Positions 34,844-43,953 of a stretch of 64,000 nucleotides of DNA are shown piece by piece. Position numbers and translations under genes: made by a program. This DNA is from Chamaesiphon minutus PCC 6605 (GTDB taxonomy: Bacteria > Cyanobacteriota > Cyanobacteriia > Cyanobacteriales > Chamaesiphonaceae): NCBI RefSeq assembly GCF_000317145.1, contig NC_019697.1, positions 620,001 to 684,000 of the forward strand. The letters are read 5' to 3'. Position 1 is the stretch's first letter, and each line of letters opens with the position of its first letter. The notes below the pieces were generated by a model. That model worked only from the letters and a program-made list of their open reading frames with translations. It was not told the DNA's origin and made no database searches.

Positions 34844-35653
34844 ATGCAGATAAGTGTTAATAAGTCCAGAAGATCGACTAAAAAAGTTATGTTTGAGGCT
34901 TTCCTAAATACAAAAGCTGCGACGATTATTTTGCCATCGATCGCAACAGTTATGCTATTGATAATCTGGGAACTAGCAGTATTTGCATTTCAAATCAAAG
35001 CATTTAACTTACCTGCACCTTCTAAAATTATCGAAGCTGCCATCAAATTTGCGCCACAACTATTGGAAAACTCTTGGCGGACAGTCTGGACTACCTTTGC
35101 CGGTTTTGTGTTGGCTAGCGTAGTTGGTATTGCGTTGGGCTTCCTAATTGGTTACTCCAAATTCATTTATTTAACTTTCTATCCGTTACTAGTTGCCTTT
35201 AATACTATCCCCAAGTCTGCACTAGTCCCCCTCCTGGCTGTTTGGTTTGGCGCAAACGCAATTCCGGCGATCGTCACTGCCTTTGCGTTAGCATTTTTCC
35301 CGATCGCCGTTAACGTAGCATTAGGGTTAGAAACGATCGAGCCGGAAATGAAAGATGTGATGCGTGCCTTGGGTGCATCAGATTTTGAGATCTTCCAAAA
35401 AGTTGGCTGGCCCCACACATTACCCTATGTATTTGCTTCCCTCAAAATTGCCGTGTCTTTTTCCTTCATCGGAGCCGTAATCGCTGAGTCGATCGCGTCC
35501 AATGCTGGTTTAGGTTATCTAATCGTCCAGGCGGCATCAGACTTCAATGTCCCGCTTGCTTTTGCCGCGCTGATTACTCTAGCTATCTTAGGTGTGATAC
35601 TTTACACTTTATTTGTCGCCCTAGAAAAGAAAGTTATCTACTGGGCGCGATAA
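34844..35653 (+). CDS. ABC transporter permease, NitT/TauT (SsuC-like) family
   Basis: The protein has 269 residues from ATG 34844 (GAGG 8 nt upstream). I prefer this over a start at 34730, which would overlap the ATPase gene by 56 bp and add 38 non-conserved residues. It has about six membrane segments and the EAA cytoplasmic loop MKDVMRALGASDFEIFQKVGWPHTLPYVFASLKIAV, typical of the family. Third gene of the operon. Confidence 0.93.
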   Translation: MQISVNKSRRSTKKVMFEAFLNTKAATIILPSIATVMLLIIWELAVFAFQIKAFNLPAPSKIIEAAIKFAPQLLENSWRTVWTTFAGFVLASVVGIALGFLIGYSKFIYLTFYPLLVAFNTIPKSALVPLLAVWFGANAIPAIVTAFALAFFPIAVNVALGLETIEPEMKDVMRALGASDFEIFQKVGWPHTLPYVFASLKIAVSFSFIGAVIAESIASNAGLGYLIVQAASDFNVPLAFAALITLAILGVILYTLFVALEKKVIYWAR

Positions 35654-35701
35654 TTTACACCGACAGTGCAAGGTTCATAGATTGTAGGTTGGCTACAGCT
35701 T

Positions 35702-36229
35702 TTACTCCTTTAAATCTGCAAAGCCAGGATAGTGGTTTTCCACTAACTGAATCAGAGCTTGGGTGATTTGGGCTTTCAGTTCAGAATAATCTTCACCTCG
35801 TCGTCGCCAAGGTCGCTCCCGCCATTTCGAGAAGAAATCACAGTCAATGTGGGCAATAATTTCGGACGTATGCCCCTGAGCCAATGGATCTTTTAGTGAT
35901 GGAAACGAGAGATAACAAAATTTTGGTAAGCTATCTGAGGCTATGAGCGGATCTTGAGCAATTTCATCGTGGTCGTAGGTCGTGTAAATCCAGTGATTTT
36001 CACCTTGAAAACCCAATTGTTGCGCACTCTGTTTTAATCCTAAGTACACCGTCAACATACTGTTGCCTTTTGGAAAAGCTTGAATTTCTTGGCGTTCAGC
36101 CAGCGGATAGCTGGGTGGAATCAGCTTTAGATAAGTATTAAAGGCTCCGGCATCGGACACCACAATGGGCGCATAGTAGGTTTCCAGATCGGCATGGGGA
36201 TGTGCTGTGTTTTGGGCTTTCACGCCCAC
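35702..36229 (-). pseudogene. Central fragment of a CrtISO/retinol-saturase-like FAD oxidoreductase
   Basis: A frame of 175 codons reads YYAPIVVSDAGAFNTYLKLIP, YLGLKQSAQQLGFQGENHWIY and YLSFPSLKDPLAQGHTSEII, the middle of phytoene-desaturase-like enzymes. The N-terminal FAD-binding Rossmann motif and the C-terminal FAD segment are both missing. The frame opens only at a GTG inside homologous sequence. It is truncated at both ends and not functional as such. Confidence 0.8.
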
Positions 36230-36399
36230 TCTAAATTCTGATTCATGTCAATTTGTGATGGATCGGCAATTGGTGTTGGCTGTTAGTGAGTTTAGAAGTT
36301 TGACTAACAATTTGGCGGACCTCTGGCTACTAAATCGGCAGCAATTACAACTATATAACTTTTTAGCGATTAACTTTTACAAACTGTTTATAAATTTGC

Positions 36400-36415
36400 A
36401 TAACTATCTAGTTAT
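36400..36415. promoter_or_regulatory. Palindrome overlapping a TATAAT box before the ArsR-type gene
   Basis: ATAACTA-TC-TAGTTAT is a 7-2-7 palindrome whose right arm runs into TATAAT (36413-36418). It is 48 bp upstream of the ArsR-family start. The layout is that of an autoregulatory operator on the -10 box. Confidence 0.5.
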
Positions 36416-36462
36416 AATCAGTTACGGTTATTTATTAGTAAATGTGTTAGCAAAGAATTCCC

Positions 36463-36840
36463 ATGTCAGTTAACGAGTCAACCCAATTCGATCTCACCAC
36501 CCTGGCGTTTGTGGCTGACTATTTCAAAGTCTTCTCCGAGAGTAGTCGGTTGCACATCGTGCATTGTTTGCAATCTGGCCCTATGAATGTGATGGAACTG
36601 ACCGCCGCCACAGGTTTAGGTCAAGCCAATCTCTCCAAACATCTGAAAGTATTAACCCACGCCGGAATTCTCTCGCGGCAAACCAAAGGCACCAGTGCTT
36701 ATTACGAAATTATCGACCCGAGCGTCTTTGATTTCTGCGAATTAGCCTGTCATCGGATTGGCGATCGATTGCAGCAACAAGCCGAAAGTTTTCGGAACTT
36801 GCGAACGGCAGAATTAAATCCTACGCTAAAAAAAGAATAG
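36463..36840 (+). CDS. ArsR/SmtB-family winged-helix repressor
   Basis: The 125-residue protein has FKVFSESSRLHIVHCLQSGPMNVMELTAATGLGQANLSKHLKVLTHAGILSRQTKGTSAYYEI, the full ArsR fold with recognition helix ANLSKHLKVL. The C-terminal helix has FCELACHR, with two Cys and a His that might sense metal or thiol state. The classical alpha-3 CxC metal motif is absent. The TAG stop overlaps a GTG start of the pentapeptide gene. Autoregulation via the palindrome at 36400 is likely. Confidence 0.9.
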   Translation: MSVNESTQFDLTTLAFVADYFKVFSESSRLHIVHCLQSGPMNVMELTAATGLGQANLSKHLKVLTHAGILSRQTKGTSAYYEIIDPSVFDFCELACHRIGDRLQQQAESFRNLRTAELNPTLKKE

Positions 36841-36845
36841 TGATT

Positions 36846-37559
36846 ATGGACGGAGCATCACTTCTCAAGCAATATGCCCTGGGTCAGAGAAACTTTGCCA
36901 GTAGCAATTTGTTAGAAACAGATTTAATTGCTGCCGAACTCAGTGGGATCGATCTCAGTCACTCAGACCTGCGACAATGCCGCTTGGGGAGAGCTAACTT
37001 TAGTCATGCTGATTTTCGGGGCGCAGACCTGAGCGAAGCCTTATTATGGGGCACAGACCTCACTGAATCCCATCTCGATCGAGCGATCCTGCGGGAAACA
37101 GACCTCACTGGAGCCAAGTTAAATAGAGCGCAGTTGAGCGGCGCATATCTGGCCAAAGCTAGTCTCTGCGGCGTAAATTTAGCGGGAGCAAATCTAGCTG
37201 GAGCCATGCTGTTTGATGCCGATCTGAGTGCCAGTGACGATCGCCGCACCGATTTAGGCGGGGCTAATCTCCAACAAGCCGATCTAAGCTATATCAATCT
37301 GGGTGGAGCATGTCTCCATAACGCTAACCTCGATCGCGCCAAACTTACTCGCGCTCATCACGGTCATAGTATTCAAGATCTGCTATTTGTTACGGACTTC
37401 AGTGGTGCTAGTTTGCGAGAGTGCGATTTGAGTTATGCCGATCTTGGAGGGGTCAATTTCCAAAATGCAGATCTAACTGGCGCAGATTTAACAGGGACGT
37501 TGCTGACAGATGCGGATTTACGGGGGGCTACCATGCCTGATGGTAGCATTCATCGGTAA
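36846..37559 (+). CDS. Pentapeptide-repeat protein in operon with an ArsR-type regulator
   Basis: It has about 237 residues from ATG 36846. A GTG at 36840 overlapping the upstream stop is the alternative start. A short lead (GASLLKQYALGQRNFA) is followed by about 40 A(D/N)LXX units, with a break at about 165-185 (RAHHGHSIQDLLFVTD). It should fold as a right-handed quadrilateral beta helix. There is no signal peptide, so it is probably cytosolic. What the ArsR regulator senses and how this protein helps are unknown. Confidence 0.88.
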   Translation: MDGASLLKQYALGQRNFASSNLLETDLIAAELSGIDLSHSDLRQCRLGRANFSHADFRGADLSEALLWGTDLTESHLDRAILRETDLTGAKLNRAQLSGAYLAKASLCGVNLAGANLAGAMLFDADLSASDDRRTDLGGANLQQADLSYINLGGACLHNANLDRAKLTRAHHGHSIQDLLFVTDFSGASLRECDLSYADLGGVNFQNADLTGADLTGTLLTDADLRGATMPDGSIHR

Positions 37560-37709
37560 ATTTATCCTTGGCTACCAACTTTTGAAGTCGGGTTTCTGAA
37601 CCACACTAATCAAGCAGTAGTCGTTGTCAATTTAGCCTGTGTCCAAGATAATGGTTCTACCGAACCTAATATGCTAAATCAACATATGTGCGCCAATAGA
37701 AAGACAATC

Positions 37710-40226
37710 TTAATGTTTTAAACTAAGATTATCGGGCATTGATGTATTTAACTCCACCTTGACAGGTTTAATATGCCAAATATCTTCGCAATATTCCCGA
37801 ATCGATCGATCCGAAGAAAATTTACCCATTCGCGCCACATTTAAGATCGACATCCGCGTCCAGCGTTCGAGATCGCGATAAACTAGACTAGCTTGATGTT
37901 GACAATCAATATAGGCTTGATAATCAGCAAACAAGAAGTAAGGATCTCGATCGAAAAGTGTGTGTAGTAATGGCTTGAATAACTCTGGATCGCCATGAGA
38001 GAAGAAACCAGATGCAATCCGATCGATCGCCAGTTTTAGCTCTAGATTAGTGTGGTAATAGTCGATCGGCGAATATCCATCAGCACTCATCTTTTGAACT
38101 TCTTGCTCGGTTAAACCAAATAGGAAGAAGTTCTCTGCCCCAACCTCTTCGCGGATTTCAATATTAGCACCATCGAGGGTACCGATCGTCAATGCCCCAT
38201 TCATGGCAAATTTCATATTACCAGTCCCGGAGGCTTCTTTCCCAGCGGTCGAAATTTGCTCGGATAGATCGGCGGCTGGATAGACATGTTGGGCGAATTT
38301 GACGCTGTAATCTTTAAGGAACACAACTTTAATTCGATCGCGGACATCAGGATCGCGATTGACGACATCGGCAACGGAGTTAATCAACTTAATGATTAGC
38401 TTCGCCATAAAATAACCTGGCGCAGCCTTACCGCCAAATAGGAATGTCTGCGGCGTAATATCGATATCGGGATTGGCTTTAATCCGGTTGTAGAGCGTAA
38501 TAATATGGAGGACATTCAGATGTTGGCGTTTGTACTCATGAATCCGCTTGGCTTGAATATCAAACAGCGAGTGAGGATCGACATTAATCCCATAGTCTTT
38601 AACTATTTGATTAGCGAGATCGCGCTTGAGATTGTACTTAATATCTTGCCATTCCTGCTGAAACTCTATGTCATCAACATAGGCTTCGAGTTTTTTCAAC
38701 TCATCTAAATGTTTAATCCAACCATTGCCAATTTTACTAGAAATCAGATCGGTTAAACGCGGATTGCTCAACACTACAAAGCGGCGCGGGGTGACACCAT
38801 TAGTCTTATTGCTAAATTTGTGTGGATACAATGCGTAGAAGTCACTCAATACATCCTGTTGGAGTAATTCGGTGTGCAGTGCGGCTACTCCGTTAATCGC
38901 ATGACTGCCCACACAAGCTAAATGCGCCATCCGGACGTACTTTTCGCCACTTTCATCGATCAATGACATCCGCGCAATCCGATCGGGATCGTCAGGGAAT
39001 TTCATCCGTACATCATCGATGAAATGGTGGTTAATTTCATAGATAATTTCCATGTGTCGAGGTAACAGACTCGAAAACAGCGCGATCGGCCACCGTTCGA
39101 GGGCTTCTGGTAAGATCGTATGATTGGTATAAGCAAAAGTCCGTTGGGTAATCGCCCAAGCTTGGTCCCACTTCATATAATGCTCATCGACTAACAACCG
39201 CATCAATTCCGCGATCGAAATTGCGGGGTGAGTATCATTGAGTTGAATCACAAATTTTTCGTGGAATTTCGCCAAGGGGAGATCCTGAACTTGCATGATC
39301 CGGATCGTGTCTTGCAACGAACAAGAAACAAAGAAGATCTGCTGAGTTAGACGCAACCGTTTACCTCGATCGCTATCATCATTTGGGTACAACACCTTCG
39401 AGACATTTTCCGAAACCATCTTTTTATGTACGGCTCCGGCATAGTTACCAGAATTGAACGCCGCAAAATCAAACGACTCTGGAGCTTCAGCCGTCCATAA
39501 CCGTAAAGTATTGGCAGTATTGGTCTTGTATCCCAAAATCGGGTTATCGTAGGGCACACCCTTAACTACCTCATAGGGTATCCATCTCACCCGATACCGC
39601 CCTTGCTCGTCGGTATAATGGTCAACGTGGCCACCTAACTTAACTTCTACCGCCCACTCTGGACGCGAAATTTCCCAAGGATTGCCAAATCGCAACCATT
39701 TATCGGTGCGCTCCACCTGCCAACCATCGCGAATATCTTGCTCGAAGATGCCGAATTCATAGCGAATCCCATAGCCAATCGATGGAATTTCTAATGTTGC
39801 CATCGAATCCAAATAACAAGCCGCCAATCGCCCCAAGCCGCCATTGCCCAGTCCGGGTTCCTCTTCTTGTTCGAGCAGGGCATCGAGATCTAGTCCCAAT
39901 TCCTCAACCGCTTGTTGAGCTTGGTCATAAATACCCAAATTGATCAGATTATTGCCCAGTTGTGGCCCCATCAAAAATTCGGCAGAGAGGTAGCAAATCG
40001 TCCGCGCGCCTGAATCGGTATAGATTGCAGCAGTATTAATCCAACGTTCTAGCAATCGATCGCGCACAGTATAAGACAATGCCATGTAATAGTCATTCAG
40101 GCTTGCCAGTGCCGGAAACTTGCCTTGGACATAAAATAGCTTGTTCAGAAAGTCTCGCTTAAGATCTGCCACACTCGATCCATTGAGATCGTTTTCCGGC
40201 TGTTTGTGAGTATCTTGGGTTTGCAT
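37710..40226 (-). CDS. glgP: Glycogen phosphorylase
   Basis: The 838-residue family-35 glycosyltransferase has TICYLSAEFLMGPQLGNNL, ALGNGGLGR-type LGNGGLGRLAACYLDS, QLNDTHPAISIAEL, NKTNGVTPRRF and the pyridoxal-phosphate site EASGTGNMKFAMNGALTIGTLDGAN. It releases glucose-1-phosphate from glycogen in the dark. Length is normal. A 117-nt block upstream (40276-40392) is shared, ungapped, with the DUF2231 operon. Confidence 0.97.
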   Translation of the reverse strand: MQTQDTHKQPENDLNGSSVADLKRDFLNKLFYVQGKFPALASLNDYYMALSYTVRDRLLERWINTAAIYTDSGARTICYLSAEFLMGPQLGNNLINLGIYDQAQQAVEELGLDLDALLEQEEEPGLGNGGLGRLAACYLDSMATLEIPSIGYGIRYEFGIFEQDIRDGWQVERTDKWLRFGNPWEISRPEWAVEVKLGGHVDHYTDEQGRYRVRWIPYEVVKGVPYDNPILGYKTNTANTLRLWTAEAPESFDFAAFNSGNYAGAVHKKMVSENVSKVLYPNDDSDRGKRLRLTQQIFFVSCSLQDTIRIMQVQDLPLAKFHEKFVIQLNDTHPAISIAELMRLLVDEHYMKWDQAWAITQRTFAYTNHTILPEALERWPIALFSSLLPRHMEIIYEINHHFIDDVRMKFPDDPDRIARMSLIDESGEKYVRMAHLACVGSHAINGVAALHTELLQQDVLSDFYALYPHKFSNKTNGVTPRRFVVLSNPRLTDLISSKIGNGWIKHLDELKKLEAYVDDIEFQQEWQDIKYNLKRDLANQIVKDYGINVDPHSLFDIQAKRIHEYKRQHLNVLHIITLYNRIKANPDIDITPQTFLFGGKAAPGYFMAKLIIKLINSVADVVNRDPDVRDRIKVVFLKDYSVKFAQHVYPAADLSEQISTAGKEASGTGNMKFAMNGALTIGTLDGANIEIREEVGAENFFLFGLTEQEVQKMSADGYSPIDYYHTNLELKLAIDRIASGFFSHGDPELFKPLLHTLFDRDPYFLFADYQAYIDCQHQASLVYRDLERWTRMSILNVARMGKFSSDRSIREYCEDIWHIKPVKVELNTSMPDNLSLKH

Positions 40227-40275
40227 CAGTCAGCCTCTAACAGAATGGGATAGGTTAATCGCTGTTCGCTTGATT

Positions 40276-40392
40276 CAGTAACACTACTGAGGTGAACAGA
40301 AATCTTTAAAATTACTTGAAGGCAATTTTATCAAACCAATCTTTCATTCTAAGTATTTCTGGATTGATGAAAAGTTTTCTACACTACTATTT
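40276..40392 (-). promoter_or_regulatory. Upstream block A shared with the DUF2231 operon
   Basis: By hand, 86 of 117 positions match 43515-43631 without gaps. Best conserved are AAATCTTTA and GGATTNATGNAAAGTTTTCT. Block A lies 50 bp upstream of glgP and block B 42 bp upstream of the DUF2231 operon. It may be a common promoter/regulatory region. The 318-nt gap 40227-40544 otherwise shows nothing. Confidence 0.55.
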
Positions 40393-40544
40393 ATAAATCA
40401 CGATCGTTAGTGACAAGCTCAGAAAATTGACGATCGATGGTAAATTTATCCTTAGCCACCAAATTTTTTTAAGAATTGCGTAAACAACGAATGAGTTCGC
40501 GACGGTAGTGATAGGATTAATGCCTACTTCCACTCGATCGAATC

Positions 40545-41456
40545 GTGCGCTACCAAAACTTGCTTGTGACCTTAAGTGTATTATCTACCTTGCTGCTCTC
40601 AAAACCAGCAATCGCCCACTCTGTGCTGGAAAAGGTTGTTAATACAGGTGTTTTAACCGTGGGCACTAGTAAAGATGCGTTTCCCTTTGCCTACACAGAC
40701 AAAAATGGACGGCTGACTGGATACTCGATCGATATGTCCATCCTGATCCAGAAACAGGTCGAGAAAGAGCTAAAACGCCCCATCAAGCTCGATTTGATTC
40801 CCCTCGACCCCGGAGATCGAATTCCGAAGTTGAGAAGTGGTGCTGTGGATATGGTTTGTGATGCGGCTAGTTTTACCTGGGAGCGCGAACGAGATGTAGA
40901 TTTTACCGTTAGTTATGGCACCACGGGCACACAACTATTGACCCGACGGGGACAGCGGGGAAAACAGTCCTGGGATGCAGCCGCCTTATCCGGTAGGCGC
41001 ATTGGTGCTTTGGCTGGGACAACCAACGAACAATCGATTCGCCGCTTCCAGCCCAAAGCCCAAATTGTGTTAGTTAAAGATCGCGCAGCGGGCTACAAGT
41101 CTTTACGGGAAAATAAAATCGATGCTTTTGCCGATGATGGAATTTTACTAGAGGCATGGTTGCAACGCACCGCCAATACGCAGAAATTTGAGATTGTGAG
41201 TAAACTATTCTCTCAGGAAGGGATTGCTTGTATGGTGCCGGAAAACAACTCAACTTTTTTAGATGTTGCTAACTATGCCTTAATCCGGTTTATGCAGGGC
41301 TTTCTGAAAGGGAAGCAGCCCTACGTCCAAACATTCGATCGCTGGTTTGGTGCGCGGAGTGTCATTCCAGTGTCGAAAGATTTGCGTGAGTTAATTATTG
41401 AAAATATGCGACTAACGATCGATGCTAAACAGGAAGTGCCCGAAAATGAATTATGA
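40545..41456 (+). CDS. Family 3 extracellular solute-binding protein (amino-acid type)
   Basis: The 303-residue protein starts at a GTG, with a signal peptide (about 1-24, ...LLLSKPAIA). The SBP_bac_3 fold follows: GVLTVGTSKDAFPFAYTDKNGRLTGYSIDM, VDMVCDAASFTWERERDVDFT, RRIGALAGTTNEQSIRRF, KIDAFADDGILL. Such proteins deliver polar amino acids to ABC permeases. No permease is adjacent, so it may be an orphan receptor or serve a system elsewhere. A pentapeptide gene follows 54 bp downstream. Confidence 0.88.
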   Translation: MRYQNLLVTLSVLSTLLLSKPAIAHSVLEKVVNTGVLTVGTSKDAFPFAYTDKNGRLTGYSIDMSILIQKQVEKELKRPIKLDLIPLDPGDRIPKLRSGAVDMVCDAASFTWERERDVDFTVSYGTTGTQLLTRRGQRGKQSWDAAALSGRRIGALAGTTNEQSIRRFQPKAQIVLVKDRAAGYKSLRENKIDAFADDGILLEAWLQRTANTQKFEIVSKLFSQEGIACMVPENNSTFLDVANYALIRFMQGFLKGKQPYVQTFDRWFGARSVIPVSKDLRELIIENMRLTIDAKQEVPENEL

Positions 41457-41510
41457 CCGCACCCGTCTTTTAATAGACTAAATTTATGACCATCGAGGTT
41501 AATTAAACTT

Positions 41511-41900
41511 ATGTCTGAATCAAATTTCAAATCAGAGATCGTCACGGCTGAAGCACTCGTGCAAGCCTACAAAGCAGGTCGCCGCAATTTTACTGGCGCG
41601 AACTTAATGACTGTTAATTTGAGTCATGCGGACTTGAAGGGTGCCAATCTCAGCTATGCCGATCTGAATGCTGCCGATTTGAGTCATGCGAACTTGCGTG
41701 GTGCTGATTTGAGCTACGCTTACCTATCAAATGCCAATTTGTCAGGAGCGGATCTTCGAGGTGCGATGTTAATTGGTACCGATCTGCAAGCGGCAATTTT
41801 GGAGTCTACCATGCTTGATGCTGCAAATTACGACCCCAAAACAACCCAGTTCCCCGCTGGTTTCGACCCGCAACAAGCCCGATTAAAACCCGATCGTTGA
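41511..41900 (+). CDS. Pentapeptide-repeat protein, short
   Basis: The 129-residue protein has the lead SEIVTAEALVQAYKAGRRNFTGA, then about 15 A(D/N)LXX units from residue 28 (NLMTVNLSHADLKGANLSYADL...). A non-repeat tail follows (DPKTTQFPAGFDPQQARLKPDR). The lead resembles the one in the 36846 protein (LLKQYALGQRNFA), so these are paralogues. No signal peptide. Function unknown. Confidence 0.85.
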   Translation: MSESNFKSEIVTAEALVQAYKAGRRNFTGANLMTVNLSHADLKGANLSYADLNAADLSHANLRGADLSYAYLSNANLSGADLRGAMLIGTDLQAAILESTMLDAANYDPKTTQFPAGFDPQQARLKPDR

Positions 41901-42066
41901 CTGCTTTCGAGCGGTAATTTTTGATGCAAACTATCTGCATCAAAAAGTAGTGCCCACTCTAATAGCTGGAATCTCTGGCTAAAGTTAGGTACAGTTGACA
42001 GAGCTTGTTTACCCTTGCAGATAAAAATTCGTTCGATAGAGATCCAAGCAAATTTCTCTAAAAGTC

Positions 42067-42192
42067 ATGAAAAATATTTTAGTTATCGAAGAGGATCGTA
42101 ATTTCTCTCACTGATTATGTCAATTTCTTAGAGAACATGATTTTCAAACGATCGTAGCAATTAATCCGGCAATTTCCTTTAAATTGCGATGA
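42067..42192 (+). pseudogene. Response-regulator receiver-domain remnant
   Basis: From ATG 42067 the frame reads MKNILVIEEDRNFSH, an in-frame TGA, then LCQFLREHDFQTIVAINP. The first part is the N-terminal beta-alpha of a CheY-like receiver with its acidic pair. The phospho-acceptor region and output domain are gone. The remainder of 41901-42248 shows no gene. Confidence 0.55.
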
Positions 42193-42248
42193 TTGTGGTC
42201 TCAAGCGTTTAGTATTGTGGGTCGCTACAGCTAACTATCGATTTGGAC

Positions 42249-42596
42249 TTACTGTAGTCGATCGATTAGATGCTCTCCCACCCGCAGGGCATTAGCCATA
42301 ATCGTTAATGCTGGGCTGACACTAGCATTGGCTGGGAAGAAACTACCATCGACTACATAGAGATTATCTAGGTCATGAGTGCGACAATTACGGTCTAAAA
42401 CAGAGGTTTGAGGATCGTCGCCAAAACCACAAGTCCCGCACTGATGCGCCATCACCTGGATGGGGACTTCTCCCTTGGGGTGCAAGACACCACGCTGGAA
42501 ACCATCGAGAGATTTTTCGACCTCTTTTAAGATGTCGATCCACCGATAAATTAAGAGATCGTGTGCTTCGATAATTGAAATCATGCGGAAATTCAT
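42249..42596 (-). pseudogene. C-terminal fragment of a GMC-family FAD oxidoreductase
   Basis: The 115-codon frame includes HQCGTCGFGDDPQTSVLDRNC, NLYVVDGSFFPANASVSPALTIMANALRVGEHLI, the catalytic C-terminal segment of GMC oxidoreductases (normally about 500 residues or more). The N-terminal FAD-binding domain is absent. It lies 17 bp after the second DUF2231 gene on the same strand. GMC plus DUF2231 gene sets are a recurring cyanobacterial arrangement as I recall. The enzyme part has been lost here. Confidence 0.8.
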
Positions 42597-42613
42597 TGTG
42601 TTAACTCAACCTG

Positions 42614-42976
42614 CTATTTCAACACTAGATTCGGATCTTGACCCAGACGCAATAATCGATCGACGGTAATATGTACGCCAAAATCTGCTGCTAATTGTGC
42701 GCCCAAGGTGCCGTGAACGAAAAAGAAGGTAATTACGGCGGCAGCGAGCATATTGTACCAACCGACATCATAGAAATTCGATTGAGTGGCGGGGATCGCT
42801 AAAAACTTAAAAATTGGTTTCTCTAGGGGAAATAAGGTGCCGACAATATCGAACCCGATCGCGACGATAAATAAACCTAGAGTTAGATGTACTAGATTGG
42901 GATGAATGGGCACAATGTAGGGTAAACCATTCGCACCCAATTGGTTGCCAAGTTGGTCGATTAGTGGAGAATTCAT
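42614..42976 (-). CDS. DUF2231 membrane protein B
   Basis: The protein has 120 residues, with IVPIHPNLVHLTLGLFIVAIGFDIVGTLF (the HP-x-LVH membrane motif of the family) and a second hydrophobic stretch (MLAAAVITFFFVHGTLGAQLA). The tail VDRLLRLGQDPNLVLK looks short for the family, which often has four membrane segments, so it may be truncated together with the GMC gene that follows. Its ATG overlaps the stop of DUF2231 A at 42976. Confidence 0.75.
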   Translation of the reverse strand: MNSPLIDQLGNQLGANGLPYIVPIHPNLVHLTLGLFIVAIGFDIVGTLFPLEKPIFKFLAIPATQSNFYDVGWYNMLAAAVITFFFVHGTLGAQLAADFGVHITVDRLLRLGQDPNLVLK

Positions 42977-43473
42977 TATTGCAAAGTACCCTCCCGAAAT
43001 GCTTCAACTACGGTAACTGTATGCAGCCCATACACCCACACTAGCAAATCCCCCAAATAAGTTTGGAAACATACCAACCCCACTAAAACTACCCCCACAC
43101 CTAAAAAGGGTAAGGGTAAGGATTTGGGATCGCGCGATCTCAACACATAACGCCAAGCCGTCACCGCACAAATAACGCCAGAAAGCGACCAACCAAAGAT
43201 CGTGTGTAGGTTCAAGGTTGATTCGACTGCCGTATAAGCTTCGGCAAGTCCTGCTTCAATCTGCCCAAACACGATCGCTATAAAAATTGAAATTGTTGCA
43301 AAGAATAAATTCCACCAACTGACTTCATACAGACGATAATTATGGCTGAAATAACCAATTAAATCGCATAAAATTGCAAATAAAATCATCGCAATTACGA
43401 AATGGACGACGATCGGATGGATCGTATCTGGATATGGCAGATTGTGGTCGTTTAAAGGTGGTAAATATTTCAA
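42976..43473 (-). CDS. DUF2231 membrane protein A
   Basis: The 165-residue protein has four membrane helices. The first includes DTIHPIVVHFVIAMILFAILCDLIG, with the conserved HP...VH, and a histidine lies in NLHTIFGWSLSG. Such conserved His pairs could bind haem, but that is unproven. It is first gene of the small operon, coupled to DUF2231 B by overlapping stop/start. It is preceded by the regulatory block shared with glgP. Confidence 0.82.
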   Translation of the reverse strand: MKYLPPLNDHNLPYPDTIHPIVVHFVIAMILFAILCDLIGYFSHNYRLYEVSWWNLFFATISIFIAIVFGQIEAGLAEAYTAVESTLNLHTIFGWSLSGVICAVTAWRYVLRSRDPKSLPLPFLGVGVVLVGLVCFQTYLGDLLVWVYGLHTVTVVEAFREGTLQ

Positions 43474-43514
43474 AATCGTATTATTCTATACATTTGTGCT
43501 GACTTTGTTCGATC

Positions 43515-43631
43515 CAGTAAATCTACTGAAACTGACGAAAATCTTTACAATTAATGGAATGCACTTTTAGAAAATTAATTTCTCATTTTAGTCAGCTTTG
43601 GATTCATGTAAAGTTTTCTCCAATACTATTT
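43515..43631 (-). promoter_or_regulatory. Upstream block B shared with glgP
   Basis: Ungapped match to 40276-40392 (86 of 117 by hand count), starting 42 bp upstream of the first DUF2231 gene. Probably a promoter/regulatory element common to both transcription units, or a duplicated upstream region. Confidence 0.55.
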
Positions 43632-43797
43632 CCACATCGATCCCCCGATCGACAACGCTGGAGTCGTTGTCAGCTAAGATCCTCGATCTAATCCTGCTGA
43701 GATCGAGGTGAAGCTTCATAATTTTATGACTAAATCACTATTTAGTTATAGTACTATGATTCAGTTAGGTACTCACTAACAGATTAGTTAGCGGTAT

Positions 43798-43953
43798 GTT
43801 TGAGCATGAAATAGATCTGGCTTATGCGGTCATGGATACTATCACTGCCAGACCTCAATTAGCTGGTCAGACCGTCGAACGCTTTAAATTTTGCAACTCC
43901 CTAGTTCCTTGACCAAACTTTATACAGTTGATTCTTTCCCCACCTACCTACTT
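43798..43953 (+). mobile_element. IS630 3'-end remnant
   Basis: 149 of 156 positions are identical to 15365-15520 without gaps. It encodes the same transposase tail (FEHEIDLAYAVMD..., ERFKFCNSL) and the right terminal repeat TACCTACTT. Only this end of the element is present. The pentapeptide gene at 43891 starts inside it. Confidence 0.85.
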
